Shown here piece by piece: positions 54,649-63,527 of a DNA stretch of 64,000 nt; position 1 is the stretch's first letter; each line of letters starts with the position of its first letter. The notes beneath the pieces are model-generated. The model worked only from the letters and a program-made list of their open reading frames with translations. It made no database searches and was not told where the DNA came from. Origin of the DNA: DATFNI01 sp963712305 (GTDB taxonomy: Bacteria > Bacteroidota > Rhodothermia > Balneolales > DATFMH01); NCBI GenBank assembly GCA_963712305.1, contig CAVQHI010000002.1, positions 1,116,001-1,180,000 on the forward strand, in the 5' to 3' direction. Both the position numbers and the translations under genes were made by a program.

Positions 54649-57636
54649 ATGCAAACTATTTACAATTACTTTTACAAGTTAAGAGCATTTACTGTGTGGC
54701 TATTCTTACTTTTGTTAGTTTTGGGATTTAATACAGTTCAGGCCCAGGAGTCCGGCAAAATTACAGGTAAGGTTTTGGATAAAGATACCGGGGAGTCATT
54801 ACCTGGAGCAGAGGTATTCATAGGGGGAACAACTCTTGGAACAACAACATCATCAGATGGGGAATATATCCTCCGTCAGGTTACGCCGGGAAAGTATGAT
54901 TTGATATTTAAATATATAGGTTATCATGATAAGAAAATTCCGATTACCGTAGAACCGGGAAAAACTTTGAAAGTGAATGTTAGTCTCGAAAATCTGGCAG
55001 TTCAAGGTCAGGAAGTAAAAATTTCTGCTCAGGCTTTGGGACAGACCCAAGCTATTAACCAGCAATTATCTTCAAATACCATTACAAATGTAGTATCCTC
55101 GGAACGTATTCAAGATATTCCTGACGTTAATGCCGCAGAATCTGTTGGACGTTTACCAGGAATATCTGTAGTAAGAAGCGGTGGCGAAGGACAAAAGGTA
55201 ACTATCCGGGGGATGGCGCCGCAATACAATGTAATCATGGTGAATGGTGTTCGGCTGCAATCTACGGATCGTAATAATCGTAGTGTGGACCTGAACATGA
55301 TAGCACCAAATATACTTTCCGGAATTTCAGTTACCAAAGCATTAACGGCTGATATGGACGCTGATGCTGTAGGTGGAACGGTTAACCTTAAAATAGGTAA
55401 AGCCAAAAAAGGGTTTCATAGCAAATTTTCGTTGCAAGACGGATATGCATCTCTGGCTAATACACAGGTACATCGCTATGGTAATTACCGGATGTCAGGT
55501 CTGATTACCAATCGTTTTTTAAATGACAAGTTAGGTTTGCAGGTTGCAGGTTTCCTGGATAATCACAATAGAAACTCTGATGTATTATCTGCCGGATATG
55601 CAACAAATCAAGAAGATAAAAAAGTAAATGGTTTTTTACCGACTTACCTATCTAATGTTAACATAGATGATAGAGTTACTGATAGACAAAGGGCCGGCGG
55701 AAGCGTGGTATTGGACTATCAACTTCCAAGCGGTTCATTAATATTAAACAATTTTATAAGCGGTCTGCATGAACATCAAATAACGCAGAATAATTATTTT
55801 TCTACTGGATATGATTGGAGAGGTAATGCAGAAGACAGCAAATTTACTAATTCGGTTATCAGTAATGCGCTTCAGGGCGAATATGAATTTTGGAATATTC
55901 AGATGGACTTTTCACTTTCCAATTCGGTTTCTAAGCAGCATAATCCCGACAATTTAAGTATGGATATACGACCGAAGTCTGGCGGGACACAGGGATTGAC
56001 CAGTCCAGCTTCAAATCTGAACAAAATGTCCCCATCACAATTCCTGAATTCTGTTACTGTTATACCTAAAGATAAAATAGTAACCGGCACAAACTCTCTT
56101 ATACGGGATGTTAAAGAAACTGCTCAATCGGCTGCACTCAATTTTAAGGTGCCTTTTAACTTTACTGATTATCTCTCTGGCAACGTGAAATTCGGTGGTA
56201 AGTATACACGCAATAAAAGGAATAATAATGAAACCGCTTTGTTTCTTAATACGGACAGAGGAGGGCTTGCTGCACCTTTTATTTCTCTTTTGAAGGATTC
56301 TCTGTGGACAGATCTTGGTATGCAACCATCTGACACTTATATAAAAGATAACTTAATGACAAATCCGAATTATGATGTAGGTAATTTTCTTTCCGGTAAT
56401 GAGGGGATTAATAGTAATACTTTCTACGACTTAATTTCAATTGGCAAAATGCATCATATGGAACAATTAGCCAGACAAAATGGCTACTATCTTCCAGATC
56501 CACTAGGATCAACCCAATATGATTATAATTATACGCGGAATTTCCATGCCTTTTATTTTATGACCAAAATAAATTTAGGTAAATATATTACTTTGCTACC
56601 CGGAATCAGATACGAAAAATTTGGTTTCGATTATACTGCGGATTCTACAGTTGAATTTGGCCGGCTAACAACGCCAGGTGAACATTATTTTGACACTAAA
56701 ACAGTACAATGGGATTCTACAAAAGGAGAAAACTGGTTTCCGCAAGTGCAAGTTCGTATAAAACCGACAAGTTGGTTAGATGTTCGGTTGGCAAGTACTA
56801 AAAGTATAATTTATCCGGATTATCGTGCTGTCTCTCCTTATTTGTTTATGGATACTTATGCCTCTCCGACATTACGCTTAGGTAATCCATATTTAAAGCC
56901 TGCACTAACGCAAAATTATGATATTTATGCTTCGATATATGAGAATCATATTGGACTTTTTACAGCAGGGTTCTTTTATAAAAGAATACATAATTTTATT
57001 GTTTCTATTGAATATAAAACTAAAGATGCTTCAAAGATTCATAACCGGATTAGTTTACCTCAAAATGGAGATCCCACAGTAATTAATACGTGGACGAATT
57101 TAGATAAAACCTCTTATGTAAAGGGATTTGAATTAGACTGGCAAACCCATTTCTGGTACCTGCCGTCGATCTTCCATGGATTGGTTTTCAATATTAACTA
57201 TACACATATTAATTCCCGTACGCGTTATCCAAATTACTACACAAAGAAAACAGGAAGTTTTCCTTTTTACAAATATACTACTGTAGATACGACGAGGACC
57301 GGCAGGTTGATTGATCAACCGGATGATATTTTGAATTTAACAGTAGGTTATGATATTGGCGGTTTTTCTGCCAGGTTATCATATCAATACACGAACAATA
57401 TTTTAAGAGGTATTAATTCAACTTATCAGGAACTTGATTCGTATACAGCACCTTATAGCAGGTGGGATTTTACAGCTTACCAAAAACTTCCCTGGTTGGA
57501 AGGGCTTCAGGTATATTTGAATGTAAACAACATAACCAATACACCCGATCGTCAATTTAGTAGCGTGTTGGAAAAATTGTCTAACGTGCAATATTATGGT
57601 CGAACAGCAGATTTTGGAGTTCGTTATTCATTTTGA
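54649..57636 (+). CDS. TonB-dependent outer membrane receptor
   Basis: About 995 residues. ATG 54649 gives a normal signal peptide (FTVWLFLLLLVLGFNTVQAQ); the frame continues upstream to GTG 54526, which would add 41 polar residues. Order: a carboxypeptidase-regulatory-like beta-sandwich (ITGKVLDKDTGESLPGAEV, DGEYILRQVTPGKY); a plug domain (SVGRLPGISVVRSGGEGQKV, VTIRGMAPQYNVIMVNGVR, DADAVGGTVNLK); and a barrel ending in YGRTADFGVRYSF with terminal Phe. It should import an oligosaccharide with energy from TonB. No SusD-like gene follows. The gene is visibly AT-richer than the PL26 genes. Confidence 0.9.
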   Translation: MQTIYNYFYKLRAFTVWLFLLLLVLGFNTVQAQESGKITGKVLDKDTGESLPGAEVFIGGTTLGTTTSSDGEYILRQVTPGKYDLIFKYIGYHDKKIPITVEPGKTLKVNVSLENLAVQGQEVKISAQALGQTQAINQQLSSNTITNVVSSERIQDIPDVNAAESVGRLPGISVVRSGGEGQKVTIRGMAPQYNVIMVNGVRLQSTDRNNRSVDLNMIAPNILSGISVTKALTADMDADAVGGTVNLKIGKAKKGFHSKFSLQDGYASLANTQVHRYGNYRMSGLITNRFLNDKLGLQVAGFLDNHNRNSDVLSAGYATNQEDKKVNGFLPTYLSNVNIDDRVTDRQRAGGSVVLDYQLPSGSLILNNFISGLHEHQITQNNYFSTGYDWRGNAEDSKFTNSVISNALQGEYEFWNIQMDFSLSNSVSKQHNPDNLSMDIRPKSGGTQGLTSPASNLNKMSPSQFLNSVTVIPKDKIVTGTNSLIRDVKETAQSAALNFKVPFNFTDYLSGNVKFGGKYTRNKRNNNETALFLNTDRGGLAAPFISLLKDSLWTDLGMQPSDTYIKDNLMTNPNYDVGNFLSGNEGINSNTFYDLISIGKMHHMEQLARQNGYYLPDPLGSTQYDYNYTRNFHAFYFMTKINLGKYITLLPGIRYEKFGFDYTADSTVEFGRLTTPGEHYFDTKTVQWDSTKGENWFPQVQVRIKPTSWLDVRLASTKSIIYPDYRAVSPYLFMDTYASPTLRLGNPYLKPALTQNYDIYASIYENHIGLFTAGFFYKRIHNFIVSIEYKTKDASKIHNRISLPQNGDPTVINTWTNLDKTSYVKGFELDWQTHFWYLPSIFHGLVFNINYTHINSRTRYPNYYTKKTGSFPFYKYTTVDTTRTGRLIDQPDDILNLTVGYDIGGFSARLSYQYTNNILRGINSTYQELDSYTAPYSRWDFTAYQKLPWLEGLQVYLNVNNITNTPDRQFSSVLEKLSNVQYYGRTADFGVRYSF

Positions 57637-57670
57637 CAACAGGATAATTCTTAATTCATTCTGAAAAAAC

Positions 57671-57680
57671 AGGAGGTGAT
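57671..57680 (+). promoter_or_regulatory. Extended Shine-Dalgarno-like sequence without an obvious gene
   Basis: AGGAGGTGAT is a complete match to the anti-Shine-Dalgarno end of 16S rRNA. It lies 34 bases after the receptor stop. The only following frame is ten codons (57679-57711, MNGINVMVTK), and its ATG overlaps the site, too close for normal use. The true downstream gene starts at 57749 behind AAGGGG. Confidence 0.5.
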
Positions 57681-57748
57681 GAATGGTATAAACGTAATGG
57701 TAACTAAGTAAGTAATCTAATTCATAATCAATCAATAAGGGGTATATA

Positions 57749-59479
57749 ATGAGAAAATTACTACTACCTGCTATAATGTTGGTTTTTGCAACACATGTGT
57801 TTGCACAGCAAACACTTGATCCAACTCAGTATGTCAACGCACAAATTGCTGCTGACACGCTTACAGATGGAACGCACGATCCGGCGAAAACAGTCTACAA
57901 GGCTGAAGCTGGTAAATACTACGCTTTTGACGGAACCTTGGAATGTAATTTTGATCTGGAAATATTAGGACCGGATAATAAAACCTGGATTAAGAATCAG
58001 ACCAATCCGCCTGTATTTTTCCAAACACCGGCTGCTGATGGAACCGCAAGAGATATGATTAACTTGAATCAAGGTGGAAGTGTAGTACTCAAAAATATTC
58101 TGTTCACCGGACTTCTCCCCAATGATGTAAATATCTCATCGATTGTACGCGATTTCGCCGGTCACAAGATTATCTTAGATAATGATGTGTTCAGCGACAT
58201 AAGAGATCACACTACAAGAATTACAGGGGCGCTTGATACCCTTAGCATTACCAACTCTCTTTTTATAAATATGGATCGAAGGGGTAGTTCACCATTTGGA
58301 GGCATGCCCTTCCGTTTGGATGCGGCTTGTACACATCTAACGTTCGAAAATAATACCCTTTTTAATGGAGCCAGAGAGTTTGGTAATGGTGGTGAATTTT
58401 TTACTTCCAATATGACCGAGATACATAATACCATTCTTAATCAGCAGGTAAACGGTCATGAAATTCATTGGTTTAGTGCATTGCAGGCAAACAATATTTA
58501 CTATAACTGGAGCTGGAGAGGACGTAATTTAAGGACTAATGCTTATGAAGCTCCTTTTACAACATTTGAAACCTTTGCCAATGTAAAAACCAAACTTGAT
58601 TCTATTGCACTATACGAAGGGAATAACGCATTTTACCTGGATCCGGCTTTTCCGGCTTATTGGAAAAATACAATTAACCCTATGATGCCGACGGATTCTG
58701 ATAAAGTAATACAAAATTTCTTATGGAATCAGGATGTTGACTCAACGATTAAGGCCGATAATAACTTTACCATAGGTAAAAACTATTGGCAATTTAATCC
58801 CGGGTTTAAAATGAATCCGACTAAAACCGATAGTATGCTGGGATGGGATTTGGCTAATTGGACATCCGAAACTCATTACCCGGACTGGCGTATTACACCA
58901 CCTATAACATGGAACAGTGATGGTACACCTAATATGAACTGGCCTCCGGCTTTCGATTTAAGTTATACAAATGATACTTTACTAACAGCCGGCACAGATG
59001 GATTGCCGCTTGGCGATTTGAACTGGTTCCCGAATGCCAAAGCCACTTATATGGCTAACAGAGCCACATATATTGCAGCATTGAAAGATTCAATGACAAA
59101 TGCAACGTATGTTTACAATCCTGACGATAGTGTGTCAGCTTACATTACATCGGCAGATCTGGCAACTGGCATTGAATCATTACCCGGTTCAACTACTCCA
59201 AAAAAATTCTACTTACGTGACAACTATCCGAATCCTTTCAACCCAACTACTACAATAAAATTCGGATTACCTGAACCATCACAAGTTACTTTGACAATAT
59301 ATAATGTCTTGGGTCAGAAAGTGTTTGAATTAACTAAGAAAAGTTTAGCAGCAGGGGGGCATTTATTTAAGTTCGATGCTTCCAGGTTAAGCAGTGGAAT
59401 GTATATTTACCGTATACATGCTACTAGTGTAAGTGGAAAGGACTTTATTTTATCCAAGAAAATGATGTTACTGAAGTAA
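57749..59479 (+). CDS. Type IX-secreted parallel beta-helix protein (DUF4957-like)
   Basis: A 576-residue protein with a signal peptide ending THVFAQQ. The region of about 60-270 consists of short repeating strands (VVLKNILFTG, IILDNDVFSD, LSITNSLFINM, LTFENNTLFNG) typical of a right-handed beta-helix, as in the DUF4957/DUF5123 proteins found beside SusC/SusD pairs in pectin loci. The last 85 residues form a type A sorting tail (NYPNPFNPTTTIKFGLP, LTIYNVLGQKV, GMYIYRI), directing type IX export to the cell surface. It follows the TonB receptor by 112 bases and may bind or cleave pectin; no catalytic set can be assigned. Confidence 0.75.
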   Translation: MRKLLLPAIMLVFATHVFAQQTLDPTQYVNAQIAADTLTDGTHDPAKTVYKAEAGKYYAFDGTLECNFDLEILGPDNKTWIKNQTNPPVFFQTPAADGTARDMINLNQGGSVVLKNILFTGLLPNDVNISSIVRDFAGHKIILDNDVFSDIRDHTTRITGALDTLSITNSLFINMDRRGSSPFGGMPFRLDAACTHLTFENNTLFNGAREFGNGGEFFTSNMTEIHNTILNQQVNGHEIHWFSALQANNIYYNWSWRGRNLRTNAYEAPFTTFETFANVKTKLDSIALYEGNNAFYLDPAFPAYWKNTINPMMPTDSDKVIQNFLWNQDVDSTIKADNNFTIGKNYWQFNPGFKMNPTKTDSMLGWDLANWTSETHYPDWRITPPITWNSDGTPNMNWPPAFDLSYTNDTLLTAGTDGLPLGDLNWFPNAKATYMANRATYIAALKDSMTNATYVYNPDDSVSAYITSADLATGIESLPGSTTPKKFYLRDNYPNPFNPTTTIKFGLPEPSQVTLTIYNVLGQKVFELTKKSLAAGGHLFKFDASRLSSGMYIYRIHATSVSGKDFILSKKMMLLK

Positions 59480-59502
59480 GTAGCATTATTTAAGAATTAA
59501 CT

Positions 59503-59545
59503 TAATGAGTTTCTTCAAACCTTGTTTTGGAGAAACTCATTTTAG
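59503..59545 (+). terminator. Terminator after the beta-helix gene
   Basis: AATGAGTTTCT (about 59503-59513) pairs with AGAAACTCATT (59531-59541) and is followed by TT. It closes the receptor unit. Confidence 0.7.
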
Positions 59546-59690
59546 TTAAACACTATAATTATAAGTTCATTCTAAAGAGTCATTGTTGACTCAATGTTTT
59601 ACAGTAGCCGAAATCCAAAGTTTAATAATCCATTTTTAGCTTTCCTCACCAGATTGAGTTATCAAATTCAATCCTATTCTTTCTATTGAT

Positions 59691-60128
59691 TGAGCCCCAC
59701 CCAATTTATGTACCAGTTAAAAGTAGAGAATCGGACGTTTTTTTCAGGTGTTATTCCATGTACTGATCATGGGTTAATCCGTTCAGTGAACTGTGGGGAC
59801 GGAAGCTGTTATACTCCTTCCTCCAGGCTTTGAACTTAGCCCGTGCATCCTCCAGGGAGAGGAACCAGTGCAGGTTCAGACACTCATCACGAAAGCTCCC
59901 GTTAAAGGATTCAATATAGGGATTATCCGTTGGTTTGCCCGGTCTTGAGTAATCCAGAGTCACATTATTATCATACGCCCACCGGTCCAGAGCTTTGGAG
60001 ATGAACTCGCTTCCATTGTCTACCTGAATACGTTCGGGATACGTATCGTAGTCCCGGCAAATAGCCTCCACCACCTCGGTCACATCCCTACACAATTTGT
60101 GTACCAGTTTTTCGGGGGGGGGAGGTCA
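59691..60128 (-). mobile_element. Internally deleted IS3-family element remnant
   Basis: The remnant keeps both apparent ends, which start TGAGCCCCACCC (plus strand, 59691) and TGACCTCCCCCC (minus strand, from 60128), as expected for IS3-type termini. Near-identical 23-24 base direct repeats containing ACCAGTT lie inside each end (59696-59718 and 60086-60109). Only the last third of the transposase is left. No convincing target duplication was found. It lies between two pectin genes in the AT-rich segment. Confidence 0.75.
59751..60095 (-). pseudogene. IS3-family transposase (OrfB) C-terminal fragment
   Basis: About 114 codons matching the end of the rve integrase core: ERIQVDNGSEFIS with the second catalytic Asp, NPYIESFNGSFRDECLN with the catalytic Glu, and YNSFRPHSSLNGLTHDQYME at the end. 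The N-terminal helix-turn-helix partner, the first Asp and over half of OrfB are missing. The frame runs straight out of the terminal repeat sequence, so its apparent start is an artefact of the deletion. It cannot be an active transposase. Confidence 0.85.
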
Positions 60129-60155
60129 AATCCATTGTCTCTTTAATGCTGTAAT

Positions 60156-61793
60156 TTATTTCAGCAGTACTAACTTTTTCGTCTCCACAAAATTACCTAC
60201 TTGCATTCTGTAGAAATATACTCCGCTTGCAAGATTACTTCCGTCAAATTGAACTTCATAAGTACCCTTATTCTTTAATTCATCTACAAGAGTACTTATT
60301 TTCTGTCCTAATGAATTATAAATCGTAATTTTTACGTTTGCAGCGTATGGTACTTTGTATATAATGTTTGTAACAGGATTAAAAGGATTCGGATAATTCT
60401 GATACAAAACAATATTCTTAGGTCCGGTATTTTTATATGATTTGACGGCAGTAAGATAATCGGATTCCAACGCGCCGATGTCCGGAGCACTACCTGAAAA
60501 AGCAAATCCGATATCCACGCCGGCATCAATTAAGTTGCTGCCAGAGGCCGGCCGCATAAAATTAATATCCGGTAAACTACCATCTGCTTTTCTCGGTGCC
60601 ATCAATTGAGATACATCAAGACTTACAAAATCTTTATCAGTAATATTCAAACCCAAATCAAAAGAGTTATGCGAAAGAGTATTTTGTGAAGTGTCAATAT
60701 ATGCTGTATCAGAACTTACGGCGTCATAACTTAAATTATTTTTTAAGACATGATTATAACCATATTCCCATAAGCTATCTACCTGCGGACTTTCACGATT
60801 AACCATATTGAAATTAATATTATTTTTGTAAGCCGTATTATTATACCAGTAATTTCCATTTAAATGGTGGTTTGAATAAAAACCGTTTGCCTTATTTCCA
60901 ACTGCTATGCAGAATTTGACCGTATGTCTCGGAACCGGATCAGGAATTTTATTAGCAGGATCATTTGCAAATCCACCCGCTTTAAATCCGTTACCGTCAC
61001 CCAATTGCTGAAAAGAAGGTGAGTAGCCATTATAGAATGACCAGCAGCTATCAAAAACAACGGCTGCACCTGATCTGATAATATCAAAACCATCATCACT
61101 ATTAAACCATGAGCGGCAGCCCCTAAAAACATTACCTACACCACCAGAGTTTGGATGACAGCCAAAGCCGTCGGTATTACCGCCAAGTTGATCTTCAGAA
61201 ACATTGTCCCAGTTTCTATAAGCATCGCAATTTAAAAATAAATTGTGGCCTCCGTTATAGTGTCTTAACCCTGTTCCCACATTGTCATGCATACTGATTT
61301 GTTCAAATATATTGTAATTTCCCCGGCTATAAATACAGTAAGATTCTGTATGTGTTTTAATAGTGACCTGCACACCAGTCATTTCCAATCCTTTGAGGTG
61401 AATATAATTGCCTATTACATATATACCCACCACTCTTTGGTTTGCCGGTTTAACATTTGAGTAATCAAAAATTGGAGTTTCGCCGGGGTATGCCCAATAA
61501 TTAATCCTGTGACCTTCGGTTCCGCTTTTGTCTAAATAAGTAACGCAGGCAAAAAGGTTTGAAACTACTTTAGAAATCTGATCTTCCCGAATTTTATAAG
61601 TTCCACCTCTTATATAAACTGTATCGCCGGGATTCGCCAATTCTTGTGCTTTTTGAAGTGATTCGAACGGTTTATCAATTGTTCCGGTATTTGTTGTATC
61701 GTTTCCATCAGGAGCAACATAGATGATTTGCGAAAAAACAGGGGTATTTAAAGTCACAAGGATAAGAATAGTATACAATACTGATGTTTTCAT
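60156..61793 (-). CDS. PL9-like pectate lyase with type IX sorting tail
   Basis: A 545-residue protein with signal peptide ending TPVFSQ. It opens with IYVAPDGNDTTNTGTIDKPF and AQELANPGDTVYIRGGTY, the typical start of secreted parallel beta-helix lyases. GNTDGFGCHPNSGGVGNVFRG followed by SWFNSDDGFDI matches the calcium-site region of PL9 lyases such as Pel9A. The C-terminal 85 residues are a type A sorting tail (QNYPNPFNPVTNIIYKVP, SGVYFYRMQVGN). It should cleave homogalacturonan at the cell surface by beta-elimination. AGAGG precedes the ATG. It is the only minus-strand gene in the pectin region and is AT-rich. Confidence 0.82.
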   Translation of the reverse strand: MKTSVLYTILILVTLNTPVFSQIIYVAPDGNDTTNTGTIDKPFESLQKAQELANPGDTVYIRGGTYKIREDQISKVVSNLFACVTYLDKSGTEGHRINYWAYPGETPIFDYSNVKPANQRVVGIYVIGNYIHLKGLEMTGVQVTIKTHTESYCIYSRGNYNIFEQISMHDNVGTGLRHYNGGHNLFLNCDAYRNWDNVSEDQLGGNTDGFGCHPNSGGVGNVFRGCRSWFNSDDGFDIIRSGAAVVFDSCWSFYNGYSPSFQQLGDGNGFKAGGFANDPANKIPDPVPRHTVKFCIAVGNKANGFYSNHHLNGNYWYNNTAYKNNINFNMVNRESPQVDSLWEYGYNHVLKNNLSYDAVSSDTAYIDTSQNTLSHNSFDLGLNITDKDFVSLDVSQLMAPRKADGSLPDINFMRPASGSNLIDAGVDIGFAFSGSAPDIGALESDYLTAVKSYKNTGPKNIVLYQNYPNPFNPVTNIIYKVPYAANVKITIYNSLGQKISTLVDELKNKGTYEVQFDGSNLASGVYFYRMQVGNFVETKKLVLLK

Positions 61794-62188
61794 AGTTCAA
61801 CCTCTTTTGGGGAGAGTGGATTTATTTTTATTGATAAGCTCCATTGTCACATTTAGTGTTTGACTTTCCCGAATTGATGTGATTTGTGTCTTTATATAGT
61901 AGAGGGCCTGGATCAATTCATCTACCTGATTATCATCAACTATTATAAGTTTTACAAGTAATTATTGATGATAGTTTGATCCATTACAAGGTAGAAGTAT
62001 ATTATTAGATAATTCAAACAATAATATGAAGAAATTTATAATTAATGAGACGAACCCCGAAAGGCTATTACTATTAAAAAGGAAATAAAATCTATTATGA
62101 ATTACCTTGGTATCTGTATGTAAATAAATATAATTCTATGTATTTATCACCTTAATAGATAAGACAATATTAACTCAAAACTAAATAT
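61794..62188. other. Divergent intergenic region between PL9 and PL22 genes
   Basis: 395 AT-rich bases with no gene, holding the promoters of two divergent pectin genes. TATCATCAA (61931-61939) and TTGATGATA (61965-61973) form a perfect 9-base inverted pair 25 bases apart, a candidate regulatory site. No recognisable promoter boxes were assigned. Confidence 0.5.
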
Positions 62189-63466
62189 ATGTTTCAAAAA
62201 TTAACTGTTTTGTTAGTCTTTTGTTGTTTTCTTTTTTCGTGTGGGAATTCGCATGGAAAAAGGAATACACAAGAAAATAAAGTTGACAAAAAGATACCTG
62301 TTATGGAGACGGGTGGGCAATCGATGCCCGATCGGTGGATCGACAAAACAACGGGGCACGAGATCATAAAATTAACCCGCAGAGAGGGTAACAATCAGAG
62401 TTTCTATTTTCATAATAATCCCTTTCTCTCTGCTAAGGATGATCGTGGCTACCTGATGGTTTTTCATGGTTCCACAGATCAGGGTGATCAATTATTTACC
62501 GTCAATCTTCAGGATTACAAGATTGTACAAATTACCCACCGCCACGGAAATGTTCGTGGGGAAATTTTGGGAACAAAAACGCGTGAAGTGTTCTTCCAAA
62601 GTCATGACAGCGTCTTTGCGACCAATATCGATACCCACAAAGAAAAGTTGGTTTACGTTTTTCCCAAAGATTTTCAGGGCCATATTTCTACTTTAAATTC
62701 GAATGAGACATTGTTGGCGGGTGTCTATTCGCCAAGAGATGAATTGCAGAAGGTTCTTAAGAAATATCCGTCCAGGCCACGGAATAAAGAGGATTGGATG
62801 TACCGCACACAGGAGGCACACATTCCCCATACGTTGTTCACCATCAACGTAAAAACAAAAGCGCTTAAAAAAATACACCGGGAAAATAACTGGCTGAATC
62901 ACCTTCAGTTTTCTCCTACGAACCCCGATTCGCTTTTGTATGCACATGAAGGTATCTGGGAACTGGTTAACAGGACATGGCTGATGAATATCAAAACCGG
63001 AAAAACAACTCTCATGCATAAGCGCAAAGTGAAGATGGAAATTAACGGGCATGAGTTTTGGAGTCCCGACGGGAAAACGATCTGGTTTGACTTACAAATC
63101 CCGAGGGGCGCCACTTTCTATCTGGCCGGAGTGAATACCAGAACATTGAATGAAAAAAGGTATCGAATGACGCGCAATGAGTGGTCTATTCATTTTAACG
63201 AGTCGCCCGACCAGAATCTGTTTGCCGGCGACGGAGGAGATCCTACCCAGGTTGCCAAGGCTCCAAACGGCATGTGGATATACCTGTTCAAACCTGAGGG
63301 AGATAGCCTGCATGCGGTAAAACTGGTAAATATGAAATACCAAAAATACAGGGCTCTGGAACCCAATGTCCATTTTTCACCTGACGGAAAGTGGATTATT
63401 TTCCGGGCCAATTTTGAGGGAAAGGATGAGTCTTATGCCGTTAGAATTGCGAAAAAAAGCGTTTAA
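62189..63466 (+). CDS. PL22-type oligogalacturonate lyase, predicted lipoprotein
   Basis: A 425-residue seven-bladed propeller protein of the oligogalacturonate lyase family, which splits unsaturated digalacturonate into 5-keto-4-deoxyuronate units. Family marks are WIDKTTGHEIIKLTR, NHLQFSPTNPDSLLYAHEG, INGHEFWSPDGKTIWFD with metal-binding His, and the late NVHFSPDGKWIIF blade. The N-terminus has a lipobox-like LFSC ending at Cys18, so it is probably membrane-anchored outside the cytoplasm, whereas classical enzymes are cytoplasmic. It is followed 61 bases later by a GH28-type gene in the same direction. Confidence 0.88.
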   Translation: MFQKLTVLLVFCCFLFSCGNSHGKRNTQENKVDKKIPVMETGGQSMPDRWIDKTTGHEIIKLTRREGNNQSFYFHNNPFLSAKDDRGYLMVFHGSTDQGDQLFTVNLQDYKIVQITHRHGNVRGEILGTKTREVFFQSHDSVFATNIDTHKEKLVYVFPKDFQGHISTLNSNETLLAGVYSPRDELQKVLKKYPSRPRNKEDWMYRTQEAHIPHTLFTINVKTKALKKIHRENNWLNHLQFSPTNPDSLLYAHEGIWELVNRTWLMNIKTGKTTLMHKRKVKMEINGHEFWSPDGKTIWFDLQIPRGATFYLAGVNTRTLNEKRYRMTRNEWSIHFNESPDQNLFAGDGGDPTQVAKAPNGMWIYLFKPEGDSLHAVKLVNMKYQKYRALEPNVHFSPDGKWIIFRANFEGKDESYAVRIAKKSV

Positions 63467-63527
63467 TTATGTACGGATGTAATGATTCTGTTAACATAGA
63501 TCCCATAAATAAAAACGGTTGTTACCG

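Noticed and set aside
57749..59479. SusD-like protein after the TonB receptor
   Set aside because: The sequence shows beta-helix strands and a type IX tail, not the TPR-rich helical pattern and N-terminal lipobox of SusD.
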